From the NCBI GenBank assembly GCA_003008705.1, contig PDUO01000036.1, positions 257,968 through 321,967 of the forward strand: a DNA stretch of 64,000 nt. The letters run 5' to 3'. Shown one piece after another: positions 10,997 to 21,524 of this stretch. The DNA is from Pezicula radicicola. Lineage: Eukaryota > Ascomycota > Leotiomycetes > Helotiales > Dermateaceae. The position numbers and the translations under genes are program-made. The notes beneath the pieces were generated by a model. The model saw only the letters and a program-made list of their open reading frames with translations. It ran no database searches and was not told where the DNA came from. Each line of letters opens with the position of its first letter. The first letter of the stretch is position 1.

Positions 10997-12167
10997 AGAT
11001 AAGTCTTAGAGGGAAGAAGGTTGAAGAAATGGAGAAGTGTGCATCTGTTAAAGGAAGAAGATAGTGATGGATATATTTCTCGTAGAGTTAAATTACATAT
11101 CAGCTTAAACATTTATTACAATAAACTAGAACATCCATATAACTCCCCCCATATTCGTAAATAGAATGCATTTTAAAATCCAAGCAAGTCAAGTAAAGTA
11201 CTATACAAAATTAATCACTTACCCAATGAAACAGTAACTAAGATCTTCTACTTACACAGTCGTCTTATTTCTTCTTTGTAGGGGCGTATTCCACAGCAGT
11301 AAGCTATTTATAGCTATGCACCTGATATATTAATAAGTAGCTTCATCTATAAAACTATCCCTTAAAAGATAAACTCGTAGATTTAGATAAAAGAACTCAC
11401 TTAACTTAAGTAACTCGCTTAACATAAGCGATATATTTGCAACCTTATCTAGGTCGTGATCGTACTCCTACCAACTCTTATATTTAATTTTATTTAATCT
11501 CAATAGCCTGGGAGCTCAGCTCTGCAGAATAGTCTGCGAGGGCGAGATAACGAGTAGGAGTCGCGAATAAGGTCTCCTTGTGTTAGACAATCTAATACAC
11601 ACTAAGTAAACTAGAAAATAAGTACATCTTACCTTCCCATATCCCTTCTTAAGTCTCTTTATTGTTTACTCTCTTATACACTGCATTTTCTGCATATATA
11701 GGCCTCCAGGCACCCTTACAAACAATATCAATTCAGTATAATTTCATTACTACAAGCCTATTCATTAGTGATTCCACTACGTTTATTTTACTTTTATTAA
11801 TGTATTTTCCTTTAATCTACTACTCTCTTATTTGTGCTTAACTTAGACAAATCAATTTTTCAAACATTATGTCAAAGGCGCTATAAAACGCATTTTCGGT
11901 AATTATGTATATGCTATAGACTTACAACTTGGTCGCCACTTAATGACAGAACTTCGGCTCGAAGATGTGATAATGGGGTTCCATAAGGCTCAAGGCTTGC
12001 TAGAGACGATAAAACGCACCTTTTAGTCATCCCCGCTGGTAAAACTGATATCTACTGTAGATCTAGAATCAAAGGTAAACCTTCGGCTTTAATGGGATAT
12101 CGAAGAACTATAGTGTATGATATTGACACGGCAGACGATAAAGCGTACATTACTATGGATTTGATTT
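10997..12167. other. Intergenic, no supported gene
   Basis: AT-rich DNA with no frame over 60 codons that looks coding. It separates the unknown gene from the glycan gene group. Confidence 0.5.
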
Positions 12168-13364
12168 TCATTTATGATCTTGTACATTCCCAGATATGAA
12201 ACCCGCCTTCACCGCATGCCACATAGCCGGATAAATCTGCATCGCATAATTACTCCTTCTCTCCTGTACATAACTCCACGATATCTCCATACAATCAGGC
12301 GTCCGAGCCTGTATATGAGGACTTAACGCATGTACAGTATAAGAACTAGAATAATCAATTTCCCAGTCCTCCCTCCTTCGAAACTTCGTCAAATTCCAAA
12401 ACGTCTCGATATCTGTATTATCCAGAAATACCTCTTTATCGTACTCAGCCGTGGTAGTGGCGGCGAATTGACCACCGCTACCACTACCACTACCCCCATA
12501 ATGGGATCGAAAGAGAGCAGCATGAGCATCAGGATCCCATCCATCAGGAATAAAAGCCTTCCGTTCCAAAATCAAAACCTCCCCTGGAATAGCCATCATA
12601 GAATTGGCCATCCTTGTAAGCAATTGAACACTATGAGAAATCCATTCTCCATCAAAAGCATCATGTTGTTCCCTATCATAAATATCCATAAATCGAGCTC
12701 CTTTCTTGGATAACATGACTCCATTATTCACTTTCTCCCATAATTCATGTCCGAAGATATTATTGAATCCACTCTCTCGGAGTGGTTTCATATCTCGGAT
12801 TGGCACTACGTCGAAATCGAGATAGATTCCTCCAAACTCATACATGATGCGTGGTCGGACGAAATCGGATTTGTGTTCAAAAGCATCAAGTTTCATGCCT
12901 TTGTTTGTGAAGTTTGGAACCTCGATTTGTCGTACGATCAAAGATGGCACTTGGAGTAGTTTTCTGGTCCAATAGTTGCCTTCTTTCTTGGCTTGTTCAA
13001 TGGTGGAGATGGCTGCATTTGTATGGATGTATATGACTTCTGGAGCGAGATATAAACTGGCTGAGTAAATGCTGATAAAGTGTTTTAGTTGTAAATTGAG
13101 GGCTAATTCGGGGCTTTCTAATATCCAAACGTAATGAACTATGTTTGGTATGATCGTGTCTTGGTGACTTGACTCTGGCTTGATATTCGAGTATATCGAT
13201 AACCATCTTTGCATCGTGTTGGTATCAACGAGTCTCAAATCATGTTTTTGGAGCCGGGAATAATATGTCGTGTCTTTGAATGTTACTAAGAAGACCACCA
13301 AGATGGCTCCGTAGAAGAAAAAGCGTCGAAAGCGCCGAGTCCGGCTTTGCTGGGTGAAAGACAT
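12168..13364 (-). CDS. GT32-like DXD-sugar-binding glycosyltransferase, type II membrane
   Basis: 398 residues from the ATG at 13364; the open frame extends further upstream but only from a TTG codon. A basic N-terminus (residues 8-14) is followed by one hydrophobic segment at about 15-29 (RFFFYGAILVVFLVTF), typical of a Golgi type II enzyme. IPNIVHYVW at 72-80 and MYEFGGIYLDFDVVP at 174-188 match the glycosyltransferase sugar-binding region containing the DXD motif, as in OCH1- and alpha-1,4-transferase-like proteins; the DXD is DFD at 183-185. A Gly/Ser-rich insert (YGGSGSGSGGQF) follows. The family transfers a sugar from a nucleotide sugar in the Golgi lumen; donor and acceptor here are unknown. 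It is the first gene of a four-gene glycan block and is in the same orientation as the GT2 gene upstream. Confidence 0.85.
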   Translation of the reverse strand: MSFTQQSRTRRFRRFFFYGAILVVFLVTFKDTTYYSRLQKHDLRLVDTNTMQRWLSIYSNIKPESSHQDTIIPNIVHYVWILESPELALNLQLKHFISIYSASLYLAPEVIYIHTNAAISTIEQAKKEGNYWTRKLLQVPSLIVRQIEVPNFTNKGMKLDAFEHKSDFVRPRIMYEFGGIYLDFDVVPIRDMKPLRESGFNNIFGHELWEKVNNGVMLSKKGARFMDIYDREQHDAFDGEWISHSVQLLTRMANSMMAIPGEVLILERKAFIPDGWDPDAHAALFRSHYGGSGSGSGGQFAATTTAEYDKEVFLDNTDIETFWNLTKFRRREDWEIDYSSSYTVHALSPHIQARTPDCMEISWSYVQERRSNYAMQIYPAMWHAVKAGFISGNVQDHK

Positions 13365-14293
13365 GCTAGTGATATCGATATGTATGAAATGAGCAGTCTT
13401 GTTCCTTGCATGAATTTTGTTTAAAGAAAACTTGTGGAAAGGCAATATCGTGCCCTGCGTGCAAAGAAGGAAAGATGCCTAGTTTCTAAGTTACAAGACA
13501 GCACAAGAAACAGATCGGAATCGAGGGCGACTTTGGGCTGAAACTACCGTGCACTGTCGATTGTTCTCGCCATGGATGATTGACGGGCGATTGATCGTGT
13601 ACCGCTGGTCCCCGAAAAGTAGACCAGAAGTAGTGGGATGTGGAACGAGACCCATCTATTCAGGAGGTTGGGGGTTTTACAATCTCGGTCGGCGCTGCAT
13701 GACTACCAAGAGAATATTGTAAAACATTTAGCGGATAAAGCTTCAAGGCTGGAAAAATTAAGTTTCTCAAACTCTCAGCACGATAAGCAGGGGTCTTCCG
13801 ACGAACTACCGTGCGTTATGGTTCTATATCAAATCCAATAAGCTCATTGTGTTCCTGAGAACCGAGGCTGGAAGCGCTTGGTACGGTTCGTCTCCGGAGT
13901 AGACTTTCCCTCACATGGCAGTTCATAATTTAACCGAGGAAGTTTTCTCCAGCCCTTGTATTCACATGTGCAAAACTGTCATTTCGGGCATCTAATCGCC
14001 CTTTTGTACACGGGGAACAACACGTCCGCAACCTGTGCTTCGTTGGAGAGCATTTTTGTTAACAATGCCAAGACAAACTTTTGGAAGTGATGCTAATCAT
14101 ACGAGTTTTGTGATGTTAAAAAAGAAGTTGGAGGATTTTGATATTTCATCTCGCCAATTGTCTATTCTTCAGACGTGCTCCATCCCATGTCATTATATCT
14201 CTTTTCTATGTAAACTCGCCAGCAATGACCTGTTTCTCTATATAAATAACCATAAAAGATACCGGTTATAAGTTCCATTCTCCCTTTCGAACA
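13365..14293. other. Intergenic between GT32 and GT2 genes
   Basis: About 930 bp containing the GT32 promoter region and the 3' flank of the GT2 gene. Short plus-strand frames at 13638-13841 and 14035-14271 are not convincing. Confidence 0.5.
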
Positions 14294-16467
14294 TTACCAT
14301 TGGTGCCTTAAAGTGCTATAAAGGAGAGAGACACAGTATATGGCAACAACAATATAGAGATTTTGGTAGCCAAACCACTCTTTCTTCCACACCACTCGTC
14401 TTGCGGCCTTGATAGGATATGCAACACCAGTGTCTGGATCTCTTTCTAAAAGATCTTCCCTATCAGGAACATTCGGAGGGAAGATAGCGTAGCGAATTGG
14501 TTGTAAGCAGGCTGCGGCTGCGAAGCACCATGGAAGTGGTATCCAACCAATATGTGTAAGAAGATAAAGTCTGAAGCCTGTGGTGTCTTCTGGATATCGA
14601 ATATAAGCTCTCCCAATCACGAGAGCTACTGCAGTCATGCAGCTCGTTACATAAACGAGATGGAATATGGCGCCTTCCTTGAAGAGAATTGATCTGAGAC
14701 GGTGATATAATGGAGGCCGCCTGGTCTTGCTTCGTTCCTGGAGTTCGTTTGGTATGCTTCCAGTTGGTATGAATGTGATGAATCTACCTCCCAGCCATTT
14801 GGGAAGGATATATGTTTGGAACTGGGTTACAGTATGATCTATTACTTATTTTTAGCTTTTGTTTGATCGATGGTAAGTGAAGAACTTACATGGTGTCATC
14901 CAAACATCATTGCATAACTCCATGAGAGAAGCCTTATACCCAGTCAAGACGCCAATGTGGCATCTCAGAAGCCAGGAGCACATAAACGACATACATGCAT
15001 GTTGAGCCAAAGATTTCAAGTCTGTTCTAGATGGGTAGACAACCCAAGGGATATCACAGATCATGAACAGAGGAGTGGTGAATAAGCCGAGTGTGATGAA
15101 AGTCGAGGTTATAGCCTTGAAGGGGTAGAAAAACCAATAAGATCGTTGAGTCAAAGTCATGCCCGAAACTTGTTTGCCGAAGAGGCCGAAATTCATCGCG
15201 AGTCCGATTTGCAGGCCACCAAGTTTCTACGACGTTGTCAGTCAACTATCATCAATATTGGTGAGCGAGGTACAAACCCATCTTCGATGCTGTTTCAGAT
15301 GCCCATGGTAAGAATCAGGTACTAGTCCAAATTGCAGAGACTCTGGAATAAATGCAGCGTTCCACCCTAGATTTGAGATACCATTTGAGCAGTGAACATC
15401 CTCTGCAATGGTGCTCATAGGAAACCCGCCTAATTGGTCCAAAGCACAACGCCTCATGACCCATCCTGATCCTGTACACCAAGCAGCATTGACTCTGTCT
15501 TTGGTAAATTCTTCATACTTGTTGATGACAGTCTGGGACTGCAGCAGTGGATCGTTCACCGGATTATTATAAAATGTCTATTGCAGCATTAGTTATTGGG
15601 CACCACCAGATCATATGTAAGAATATAACCTACTGCAGCAGGGCAGGTAAAACCGAGCTTTGGATCTTGAATAAGATGAGGAATCTGAGCACGCAAGAAG
15701 TTCCTTTCTGGAATCATATCTGCATCGAGTCCAGCTGTAAATTCGGAAGCTCCATTGGGAAGCGTCATGGTGAGCCTCAAGGCATGGTTGAGATTTCCAG
15801 CCTTATGGCGATCATTTAGTCCTTTCATACGTGAAGTGTAAAATAGCCTTTGCTCCTCGTCTCTCATTGCCAATTTCTCAATCCCAGCTTTCAGATCTGC
15901 ACATGCTCCATCATCGGTAACGATGACTCGGAACTTCGATTTGGGATAATCGACGTTCATTGCTGCACGTGCGGTATCCATAATGACATCGGTGTCCTCA
16001 TTGCAACTTGTAATGATGATATCTACGGTCGGCGCAGAATTACCTCTGAGTCTCAAGCTTGGTCGTCGGGGCGAAGGTGTCATCAGGGCTATTGTGTCCA
16101 TGATAGCCTTCATAAGTGTTGGCACTAATAAGCTTTAGGCTTGTCTTGGTTAAGAGATTGTCAAGCAAGGGAAATATTTACCAGTACACAGCAGATCGAT
16201 CATAGAGAAGATAAGACGACCATTCATATTATGCCCGCTCGCTCGCAAGCTCAATAGCAGCCTGAATTGAAGCCTCCAGTATATGTAGCCAGATATGACA
16301 GCTGCAGCAGCAGTTAAAGGCAGCAACATGATGAACTTCCGAGACCATGGCCTCACATACATGTCGTCCTCCGTATCTTCACCGACTTCTGTGATTTGAT
16401 ATTTTTCATCACAAGGACCTCGAATAATTGTGACATAATCAGTCTTGACTTTCGAGATCTTGTTCAT
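14294..16467 (-). CDS. Cellulose-synthase-like processive glycosyltransferase (GT2), five exons
   Basis: Exons 16467-16182, 16124-15634, 15577-15278, 15226-14890 and 14838-14294 give 652 residues. The four introns are 51-57 nt and every phase agrees. All GT2 processive-synthase landmarks are visible: DIIITSCNED at 130-139, TDDG at 165-168, HKAGNLNHAL at 202-211, DAD at 229-231, TFYNNPVNDPL at 260-270, TIAED at 315-319 and QHRRW at 355-359, followed by KLGGLQ. Two membrane segments lie near 45-110 and several follow residue 380. This D,D,D,QxxRW plan builds beta-linked polysaccharide and exports it through the plasma membrane; the sugar is not predictable from the motifs. The best-supported start is MNKISKVKTDYV. 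The gene is divergent from the GT25 gene and parallel with GT32. Alternative: a fungal glucomannan- or hyaluronan-synthase-like enzyme rather than true cellulose synthase. Confidence 0.9.
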
Positions 16468-17811
16468 TGCTGCTTTCAGTCTGTTAAGGTGGTAGGTAGT
16501 GAGTGTAGCCGACCTGCGGATGGTTGTAAATATTCAAAATAATGAGGGGTGTAAAATAAAAGAAAGGATTTAGGAGCACATTTCATTAAGAAGCTCTCAT
16601 AGTCTCTCTCAAGCCCTGGAAGATTGAAGTCTATCAGATAAGGGCTTAACAAGCTGCCTTGTAGATATCTTAGTGCGTCGGCTAGACTGCGGAATGGGGT
16701 CACCGCACAGGTACTGTATCGCTAAGGACCCATGAGTTGCCGCCCCGAGGTAGCGCCAAGGCCCCATGGGGCACCCTGGTACTGTATGTTTATCCAGGTC
16801 CCGATAGGCTCGGGGCATCCCATTCCATACTCTATCACTACAGTACTGTAACCGATACCCGTATTTATTTTTCCCGGTCTTTTAGACTTCAAACAACTGA
16901 TCTACACTTCCAGAGTCCTCCCTCCTTGAAACCGTCAAAACTTAAAATTTCTCGATTATGGTCTAAGGGAGACTAAGGAAGCAATTGTAGCGTTTCCTTA
17001 GGTTTTGTAAAGCACAGTACTTGGATATAAGTCTATATGTGCCCTTGGCTAAAATTACAGCACAAGTAAACAGCACTTCAAAATTTTACTCCAAATAAGG
17101 GATAGTTAAGGATTGTATTACGGTGGGTTTATGAATTTTGTTAGGGCTAAGTAATGGAGATTCAATACAAGAATGGCTCCTGATTTGCTATGTAAATCTC
17201 TAAGTATAGTTAAAATAGTTTCAAGGAAAGCCTTCTTAAAAGGCAAGTAATGCACAGACTTATGGCCACCCGTTGGCTCCCATCGGACTCGGTCGGTATG
17301 TTTCTATAATACCCCACTGCGGATGAACGCAACTTTTCAAAGCTACAATAGCCGATAATGATAACTAGCCTTAACTATGATGACTCGAAATGGGTGTCCT
17401 ATACGGGTAAAGAACGGGGCTTTTGGCGATTTTTCGGAAGATTGATTACCACGAAGATATAAGGTTTGAAAGGTTTACTTCGTACTGTCCCAAATAATCC
17501 TTATTTCTATCTGAGCGCATCAAGGGTAATTAACCAATCACTCAATGAGGAAGTCCCATTTTTTTGCTATATCTAGCTAGTTGCGCTTAGACAGAAATAA
17601 GGATTATTTGGGCCAGTACGAAGTAAGACCGTATAGGTTCCTCGGTTTTGTTAGAGTTCGAAACAGGTGGATTTCCAATTCTCACAATCGCTAAAAGTTC
17701 GGATGCAATTCAGAAGGGAATCAAGATGGAAACATCTTTGATCACAATGACCAAGAAGAAATAGTCCTAGAACTACATTTTCCTTTCTGTTAAGAACTAT
17801 ACTTCAAAATT
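16468..17811. promoter_or_regulatory. Shared divergent upstream region of GT2 and GT25 genes
   Basis: The 1.34 kb between the two start codons has no supported gene. It holds a GC-richer patch at about 16690-16860 with two copies of GGTACTGTAT (near 16709 and 16778), and a MITE at 17478-17623. Both promoters must lie here; I cannot assign individual protein-binding sites. Confidence 0.5.
17478..17623. mobile_element. MITE with long terminal inverted repeats and TA target duplication
   Basis: The left arm begins CTTCGTACTGTCCCAAATAA and the right arm ends with its near-perfect reverse complement. The arms are about 42 bp with only three mismatches, separated by roughly 62 bp. Both ends are flanked by TA (17476-17477 and 17624-17625), the duplication typical of Tc1/mariner elements. 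There is no coding capacity, so it is a non-autonomous element. It sits about 190 bp upstream of the GT25 start codon and could influence expression there. Confidence 0.85.
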
Positions 17812-19301
17812 ATGGGCAACCAATTCTTTCATAGCCAGGCTTCTCACTCCCGAAGGCTACAATTCTTCACCGCGCTTATTCTCCTCGTGCTTTTCACCAG
17901 CTTTCTTTTGTTATATACACGTGGAAAATCAGTTGTACTACATAATACAATCTTTCATCACGAATCCGAACCATCATCGACAAATGCAACTTTGCAGTTT
18001 CAGAAGATATTTGCAATCAGTCTACCTTCAAGAACAGATCGTCAAGATGCCTTGACTTTGATGTCAGTATTGTCAGGCTTGGAGATAGATATTGCAGCTG
18101 GTGTTCGAGGCGAAGATGTGCTCGACAAAACCATCCCAAAGGTAAGACTGCAAATTCTAACTGTGATGAGGACACTTCTTGACTGGTGATGCAAATTAGG
18201 ATCCCAAAACAGAGATGAAGCCAGGCTTCGCTGGCAGCTGGCGGGCTCATCTAAATGTCATGAAACGGTAAGCTCTATGTTACAAATGATGCTTCTCGTA
18301 TTTAATGTGACTTGCTGCTGACCTAATTAAATATTGTCAGAATTGTCGATGAGAAGATCTCAACTGCTCTCATCATAGAGGATGATATTGACTGGGATAT
18401 TAGAGTCAGAGAGCAAATGGGGAGAGTCATGAACAGTCTTATGACGGACCAGCGCCAGAGAGATTCTATTTTCTCATCAGACTCTGACTGGGAGTAAGTC
18501 TGACTGATCTTGCGATATTCGTTTTCAATACGCTAACGTCTTTACAGTCTTTTATGGCTAGGCAATGTTGGCGAAAGGTTTGCGATAACGTTAAGAATTG
18601 TATTTTAATCGCTGATTCAAACAGATTTCCAAAAGATGATGACCGAAAGGTTGTATTCAGTGATCCAACAGTTCCAGGGCATGAAGATCTTAGCCCTGGA
18701 TTTGATGCTGTGAAAAGCTTGCCAGCACACGTTCGCATCATTCATCCAACTGATTTTCCTGTATGCACGTACGCATACGCTGTAAGCTATGCTGGGGCAC
18801 AAAAAATTCTGTAAGTTTTAACTTGCAAGTTCCGGGTTTATGCAGAGATAGTTAACTCATTGGCTATAGCTATCATGCAGGTCTTGACAGAGTAGTAGCC
18901 AATTTCGATACAGATCTAGGGAACAACTGCTGGTTATATATGAACTGCTTAAGTGTGACACCACCACTCTTCCATTTTGATAGGAATAAGGGTAAGATTA
19001 TTCAATGGATTCTGTTTCAACATATATCTGATGAAATTGAAAATTTCTAGGACTTGAAAGAGACTCTGATACCGACCCAGATGCCTTGAAACATAACCGA
19101 GAACCAGGAAACTATAAGGTGAGTTTCCCTTATTCCACAATTTTGCGATAGTATTAAAAATTTCATTAGAATATAGACAGATCGGTTCGGGATGTAATGA
19201 GAGAAAGGTTTGGGCAGAAATTGCGGAAGGATAGAGAATGGAGACCTAGTGAAGAATATAGTCCGTATTTTATAGAAGCTATGGATCTTCCAGGCCAGTA
19301 A
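17812..19301 (+). CDS. GT25-like glycosyltransferase, type II membrane, eight exons
   Basis: Exons 17812-18141, 18200-18267, 18341-18493, 18548-18577, 18625-18810, 18870-18991, 19051-19118 and 19170-19301 give 362 residues with consistent phases. A hydrophobic anchor lies at about residues 21-36 (FFTALILLVLFTSFLLLY). KIFAISLPSRTDRQDAL near 65-81, HLNVMKR, ALIIEDDIDW (about 140-150) and DLLWLGNVGERFP match family 25, named after bacterial LPS transferases and present in many fungi. The EDD motif is the likely metal/nucleotide-sugar site. Exon 4 is only 30 nt and is required to keep the frame. The enzyme probably acts in the Golgi; the acceptor is unknown. It is divergent from the GT2 gene and followed by an acyltransferase in the same direction. 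Confidence 0.85.
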
Positions 19302-20231
19302 TTCAATGACGTCATAATCAAATTTATAGTACTACTCCCAAAGAAGAATGATGACGAATAACTCCGCCGCGTAATACGCAGCCCATCTTAGAAATAAATG
19401 GGCTTCCCGTTCGCCCAAACTCACGGATCTCACGGATCTCGTTCGATGGGAACCGCCAACCCGGCGACCCACCCTTACGGTGGAAGGTCGGCAATAAGCG
19501 AGGTATAAACCTAAAATTCGTCTCAAGTGATGCGACAGCGATGATTCGCAAGCCCTTGGCTCTTGTCTCTTGTCTCACTATGTCAACGTGTGATTTTGAG
19601 TTTTGCTCATCGCATATAATTTATCAGAGCGGAACTTGTTTGTGCTATACTATCCCCCCCTTATTAATGGTTATTCAGTGAGCGCTATAGGTCGGAGCTA
19701 TGAAGGGTATACTCCTAGTAGTTGAAGCCCCTGAGAAGTCCTTGCCTACCTTGCTGTACAGGCTAAAATCTGGTCTATTATAAAAACTAGGGCGTATGTA
19801 GAAGGTTCGAGTGGCCTATCTGCCTCCTGGCAGGCCACGGAAGTAATATTTTCTATTTGATAGACCCTCTGACAGCTGGGTCCACCCGCCCACTAAATAA
19901 ACATCAATAATGGGCGAGGGGTTAGTACCTGGAGTTCGGATGTTGTATGACACTCGAGCTTGTACGAGTACTCAACCATTGTATCACCTTCGTCGGCGCC
20001 TTGGCAAAAGCAAGATTGATTTTGAGCACTGTACTATTTGTAAGCGCAGTTACCCACTATTAGTCTGCCATCTTTCCTAATTTTCCGGGAATGCGCAAAG
20101 CACCATAGATGCAAAGATAGAAAATTCGTATAGGTAATTCATTCGATAATCTACCTTCGCTGATTTGACCTCAAAGATAACAAACTTCAGAAACGAGATT
20201 TTTGTTATTCTTGGAGATCAGTATAACATCA
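19302..20231. other. Intergenic between GT25 and acyltransferase
   Basis: About 930 bp. A GC-richer patch at 19370-19570 includes a tandem TCACGGATC duplication (19421-19440) but no convincing gene; the 84-codon minus-strand frame is probably chance. A GTGGCCT...AGGCCAC inverted repeat lies near 19811-19838. Confidence 0.45.
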
Positions 20232-21524
20232 ATGTCTTACGACAACAATATAGCCAAGACACAACTCTGTGAAAGCCGACGACATAGGACCAAATGGCTA
20301 GATGGGCTGAGAGGGATTGCAGCACTGATAGTTGCAATTGACCATTATCTCATGGAAGACGCAGGTGTACTCTTCAAATGTGTTGAGTCAGGTCCTACTC
20401 AGATACTTCAATATCTACCATTTCTACGCATCATGTTCACAGCACATTCCATGGTTGCAGTATTTTTCGTCATATCAGGCTATTGTATATCTTGCTCAGC
20501 ATTGAGTCTCCGGGATGACGGTCAAGTCGAGAAACTGTTTCACACTATCTCGTCCTTCATTTTTCGACGAGCTGCCAGGCTTTTCGTTCCTGTCATGGCT
20601 ATCTCACTGCTCTCACAGCTTGCAATATATCTCAACATGTACCCTTCGGGAATTATCGATGATGGGTTGCGACCTTTTGGAAATCCATGGCCGCATCTTT
20701 GCTCATTGTTAAGAGATCTCTCCGAAATGCTAGATATCATGGCGTGGTTAGCGCCAACACATAGAAGCATCAACAACCAACTTTGGACTATTCCTGTAGA
20801 GCTGCGTGGCTCTTATGTCGTCTGTATCTGCATTCTTGGATTAGCTCGAGTTCAGAGTAATATTCGACTGTTTCTGCTCTTTCTTATAGGCTCACATCTT
20901 TTGTGGTATGGTAGATGGGATGGAGCTTGCTTTGTTGGAGGACTCTTCACTATAGAGTGGAATTCCCACTTCGGAAAACACGTCGATGAATACATTGGAC
21001 TTTCACCAACAATAGATTCGAAGCGAAAACGAGATCGGACATTTCAGTTGCTCAACATCATCATATTCACATTTGGTGTATACCTCATCTGCCTCACCGA
21101 TGACGACTGCTTCAAAACTCACCACCAAATTCTCTTAGCTCTTAGTCCATCTCCCAGGGGCGATTTCGCCGGCAAGATAGCCGGATGGAAATCCATTGGA
21201 GCAATTCTCTTCGTATTTGGTATTAGCAACTCATCATTTCTTCGAAAACCTTTGGAGAAGCGAGTTATTCAAGACCTTGGAAATATTTCGTTCTCACTGT
21301 ATCTGGTTCACATAATGTTACTCAAGATGTGGAAACATCGGTTGAACGCACTATTTTCATCGCTGTTAACAAATTACTCCGGCGCTTTTTGGATGTCACG
21401 TCTGGCTACCATGTTGATTATGGGACCTTTGACAATTTGGGTATCGCATGTGTTTTGCAAGTTTGTTGATGTTCCTTCGTTAACATGGACGAGGCGGTTG
21501 GAAAAGAGACTTATCAATGGATAG
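20232..21524 (+). CDS. Acyltransferase-3 family membrane protein
   Basis: 430 residues from the ATG at 20232, single exon; the frame continues upstream only to a TTG. The N-terminal motif TKWLDGLRGIAALIVAIDHY carries the conserved His, and AHSMVAVFFVISGYCIS and FIFRRAARLFVPV follow. These are hallmarks of the acyltransferase-3 family, multi-pass membrane enzymes that move acyl groups onto sugars or other hydroxylated acceptors. About eight to ten membrane segments are visible, and the C-terminal part has NISFSLYLVHIMLL. Next to three glycosyltransferases, the likely role is O-acylation of the glycan made by the neighbours, by analogy with polysaccharide O-acetylases; this is inference. Confidence 0.85.
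   Translation: MSYDNNIAKTQLCESRRHRTKWLDGLRGIAALIVAIDHYLMEDAGVLFKCVESGPTQILQYLPFLRIMFTAHSMVAVFFVISGYCISCSALSLRDDGQVEKLFHTISSFIFRRAARLFVPVMAISLLSQLAIYLNMYPSGIIDDGLRPFGNPWPHLCSLLRDLSEMLDIMAWLAPTHRSINNQLWTIPVELRGSYVVCICILGLARVQSNIRLFLLFLIGSHLLWYGRWDGACFVGGLFTIEWNSHFGKHVDEYIGLSPTIDSKRKRDRTFQLLNIIIFTFGVYLICLTDDDCFKTHHQILLALSPSPRGDFAGKIAGWKSIGAILFVFGISNSSFLRKPLEKRVIQDLGNISFSLYLVHIMLLKMWKHRLNALFSSLLTNYSGAFWMSRLATMLIMGPLTIWVSHVFCKFVDVPSLTWTRRLEKRLING

Noticed and set aside
13365..13445. Upstream extension of the GT32 protein
   Set aside because: It starts with TTG, and the type II anchor fits the ATG at 13364.
19324..19578. 84-codon minus-strand frame in a GC-richer patch
   Set aside because: No domain, no splice partner, and overlapping frames exist; probably chance.
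20202..20231. Upstream extension of the acyltransferase
   Set aside because: It starts with TTG; the ATG at 20232 is the first plausible start.
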